From Methylobacillus caricis (GTDB lineage Bacteria > Pseudomonadota > Gammaproteobacteria > Burkholderiales > Methylophilaceae): 64,000 nt of DNA. Shown one piece after another: positions 61,838 to 64,000 of this stretch. Both the position numbers and the translations under genes were made by a program. The stretch's first letter is position 1. Each line of letters starts with the position of its first letter. Under the pieces are notes generated by a model. That model saw nothing but the letters and a program-made list of their open reading frames with translations. It had not been told where the DNA came from and made no database searches. The stretch is taken from assembly GCF_020532705.1 (NCBI RefSeq), contig NZ_JAJAVD010000004.1, positions 186,001 to 250,000 on the forward strand, read 5' to 3'.

Positions 61838-64000
61838 TTAATCAGATGCAGTTGATGGAATAGTATCAACCAATGCCCCCAGATTCGTTACGTCTTTGAA
61901 AATCACATCCTTGGCCAATGCAAAATGCCGACGGCCACATTCGATTTTTAGATTCTCACTTTGTCGTCTATCACTCTGCACAGTGCTGGATTTGGTTTCA
62001 GCAACAAAATACACGCGTGAGTCATTTTCAAAAACCACAGCCCAATCCGGATTGTAACTACCCAATGGAGTGGCAATTTTGAACCTGCCAGGCAGCTTGA
62101 AAAAGAATTTCACTCGCTCATCCACCGTGCAATCATGGGCAAAGCGACTTTCAACATCGCTATCGCTTAACACACAAGCAAAGGCATCACCCAGCGCTTC
62201 TTTTTGCTCATCAATTGGCTGCGCTTCGAGAAGCGTTTTGTTGACAGATATTGTCAGCTCATCATTAGCGGGCGGGTAAACACTGCTCAGATAGGTTTCA
62301 AGCTCTTCGTCAAACAAGGTCATCTCATAACGGCGACCGTTGATTTCGTGGTATTGAATGCCTTCCACCAGCAAGTCTTGCAGGCTGTTTTTGATCGCGG
62401 CAATCGCTGTATCCAGAAATGTCTGGGGGTTAATCAGTAGCTCGCCCAAGCGTTTTGATTCATCCAGAATGGCAAACAGCGTCGAGCGCGATAAATGCAC
62501 ACGGTTCTGAATGTAGGCATAAACATCAGGAATTGCCACGCTTTCGGCCGATACCTCGCTTTGGCCAACTCCGACCTCAATGCCCTGCACACCCTGTTGC
62601 GACATCCGGATTTTAGCCTTGCGAGCGCGTATTTTGGGGGCTTGAACTTTGGGATATTGATTAACATCGGCCAAGGCTGCCACACATTTCTGTATTAATA
62701 CCGACGTATCCAAGGCCACGCTGTAACGCGTCTGATAATTGATTTTTTGCCAAATCGCCTTGAACAGTGACTCCTCTTCCGCATTCAAGGTTTTGCGTTT
62801 GATGCGCACCTTGGCACGCGCGTTCTTCACCCGCCCGGCAAAACTTACGCCGGTTTCCTCTTCAATTTCCTGTTGCAGGGTTCTGGCAAAAGCTTCGTAG
62901 CTTTCATTGGGAATTACGGTCAACACATTCACACGCTTGTCTTGCACCCGCTCGCCCGATTTGTTGACACATAGTCGCAAGCCACGCCCTATCTCCTGAC
63001 GTTTTTTCATTGCGCTGTGGGTTTCGTTGAGTGTGCAAATCTGGAATACATTGGGATTATCCCAGCCCTCTCTCAAGGCAGAATGGCTAAAGATAAACTG
63101 TAAGGGTTCGTCCGGGTTTAACAGTCGCTCCTTCTCTTTCATGATCAGCGCATAGGTATCATCATCCTTGGCAACGTTGCCCTTGGTGTCCACCCACACT
63201 GTTTTGGCATTGGCACCTTTGCCCTTCTTATCGCCCGAGAAGTACCCGTTATGCACTTCACTGGCCTGATGCGGAATCATGCCCTTGTACTTGGGCATAC
63301 TGGCGTATTTATTGAACGCCTCCTCAAACCACACGCCAAACTTGCCCGGCATGGCGTTGTCCTCTTCGTCATAAGCGCGGTAATTCGCCACCTTGTCGAT
63401 AAAAAACAAGCTCAATACCTTCACGCCAATGGTCTGCAAATTTTTCAACTTGGCAAAATGGCTGGCCACTGTGCGCTCGATCTGAAAGCGCATGACATCC
63501 TCCGTCAAACCGCCTTGTTGTTCCCGCATGCGTAATACCCGCCCACCTGAGAATTCAATTTCCTCATCGTCCGCACGGATTTCATTGAGGATATAACCCT
63601 CTGCATACACATCACGCTGATTGGATTTTGCAAACAGGTCATCGCCCAGCTTCAGCGTCAGTTCTTTACGATTAACACCCGTTTTGTCATTCACATCAAT
63701 GCACACCCTGGCGGTAATGCCTCTGGGCCTGGCATCAACGCTCACCAGCTCGATAAAAACCTGGTTGTGGCTTTCATCCGCCTGTACGCCATCCACCTCA
63801 ATTTGCTTGACCAATCCCAGGTCATAGGCTTGCACAGGGTCCAGTGAGTACAGCAAGTTATAATGGTTTTTATGGGTTGCGGAATAGCGCAAGGTACATA
63901 GCGGGTTTAAATCCATCAAGGCACGGCGGCGCACATCGGTTTCAAAATTTTGCGGTTCATCCACAATCACAATCGGATTTACCGACCTGATGTACTCAAT
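61838..64000 (-). CDS. Type III restriction enzyme Res subunit, C-terminal part
   Basis: The frame continues past the right edge; about 720 codons are present. The part seen starts in the helicase core at IVDEPQNFE (DEAD-box-like motif II) and RYSATH (motif III). FSHSALREGWDNPNVFQIC and QEIGRGLRL are motifs V and VI. Near the C-terminus, PDWAVVFEND...YFVAETK is the PD-(D/E)XK nuclease site. Type III Res acts with a Mod methyltransferase, which should lie further right. No broken frame is visible. Confidence 0.93.
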   Translation of the reverse strand: MEYIRSVNPIVIVDEPQNFETDVRRRALMDLNPLCTLRYSATHKNHYNLLYSLDPVQAYDLGLVKQIEVDGVQADESHNQVFIELVSVDARPRGITARVCIDVNDKTGVNRKELTLKLGDDLFAKSNQRDVYAEGYILNEIRADDEEIEFSGGRVLRMREQQGGLTEDVMRFQIERTVASHFAKLKNLQTIGVKVLSLFFIDKVANYRAYDEEDNAMPGKFGVWFEEAFNKYASMPKYKGMIPHQASEVHNGYFSGDKKGKGANAKTVWVDTKGNVAKDDDTYALIMKEKERLLNPDEPLQFIFSHSALREGWDNPNVFQICTLNETHSAMKKRQEIGRGLRLCVNKSGERVQDKRVNVLTVIPNESYEAFARTLQQEIEEETGVSFAGRVKNARAKVRIKRKTLNAEEESLFKAIWQKINYQTRYSVALDTSVLIQKCVAALADVNQYPKVQAPKIRARKAKIRMSQQGVQGIEVGVGQSEVSAESVAIPDVYAYIQNRVHLSRSTLFAILDESKRLGELLINPQTFLDTAIAAIKNSLQDLLVEGIQYHEINGRRYEMTLFDEELETYLSSVYPPANDELTISVNKTLLEAQPIDEQKEALGDAFACVLSDSDVESRFAHDCTVDERVKFFFKLPGRFKIATPLGSYNPDWAVVFENDSRVYFVAETKSSTVQSDRRQSENLKIECGRRHFALAKDVIFKDVTNLGALVDTIPSTASD

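Overview
The window is chromosomal DNA of a Gram-negative methylotrophic betaproteobacterium, most likely a member of the Methylophilaceae. The main reasons are a lanthanide-type PQQ methanol dehydrogenase with its own cytochrome and periplasmic partner (xoxF, xoxJ, xoxG), a PQQ-associated 'quinoprotein relay' gene set, a PEP-CTERM protein, and housekeeping blocks in proteobacterial order (dcw cluster, rsmI/lpoA-yraN-diaA-dolP, rpsU-yqeY-dnaG-rpoD). Base composition looks close to balanced. Species cannot be fixed from the sequence alone.

Layout. 1-5.3 kb: head of the division and cell-wall cluster on the minus strand (mraZ-rsmH-ftsL-ftsI-murE-murF, tightly overlapped), behind a promoter with four 10-bp-phased MraZ boxes. 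5.5-5.9 kb: RNase P RNA. 6-15.4 kb: PEP-CTERM protein, pyrC, the rsmI/lpoA-yraN-diaA-dolP block, a DUF3579 protein, and a convergent pair of c-di-GMP-type genes (PilZ-like and EAL). 15.6-19.5 kb: trxA, rho, rpmE (type B) and an ArnT-like glycosyltransferase. 19.5-23.4 kb: molybdenum cofactor genes moaA-mobA-mobB-moeA with a ModE-type repressor facing away. 23.5-26.3 kb: an accessory patch (LGFP-repeat protein, GntR regulator, PfkB sugar kinase). 26.4-34.7 kb: a PqqU-like TonB-dependent receptor, a SoxYZ-like carrier, cytochrome b561, a PQQ-associated beta-propeller, a metallo-beta-lactamase-fold hydrolase, TonB and a coupled sensor kinase. 34.7-39.3 kb: peroxiredoxin, PhoH, LplT, type II NADH dehydrogenase. 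39.6-43.2 kb: xoxF-xoxJ-xoxG. 43.4-53.8 kb: proline iminopeptidase, a YihY membrane protein fused to a cyclic-nucleotide-binding domain, an iron-acquisition group (PKHD hydroxylase plus two catecholate-type receptors), trhO, a small secreted protein and NhaR. 53.8-55.2 kb: a gene-poor scar next to tRNA-Ile2, with two tiny paralogous genes and a decayed integrase. 55.2-61.8 kb: rpoD, dnaG, yqeY, rpsU, tsaD, plsY, folB. 61.8-64 kb: the 3' part of a type III restriction subunit that runs off the right edge.

How it fits together. Two loci about 10 kb apart concern PQQ enzymes. One encodes the methanol oxidation module itself. The other combines a receptor resembling E. coli PqqU/YncD, TonB, and four families known mainly by co-occurrence with PQQ dehydrogenases. 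This second locus is the part I consider most likely to hold undescribed biology. The rest is mostly conserved housekeeping.
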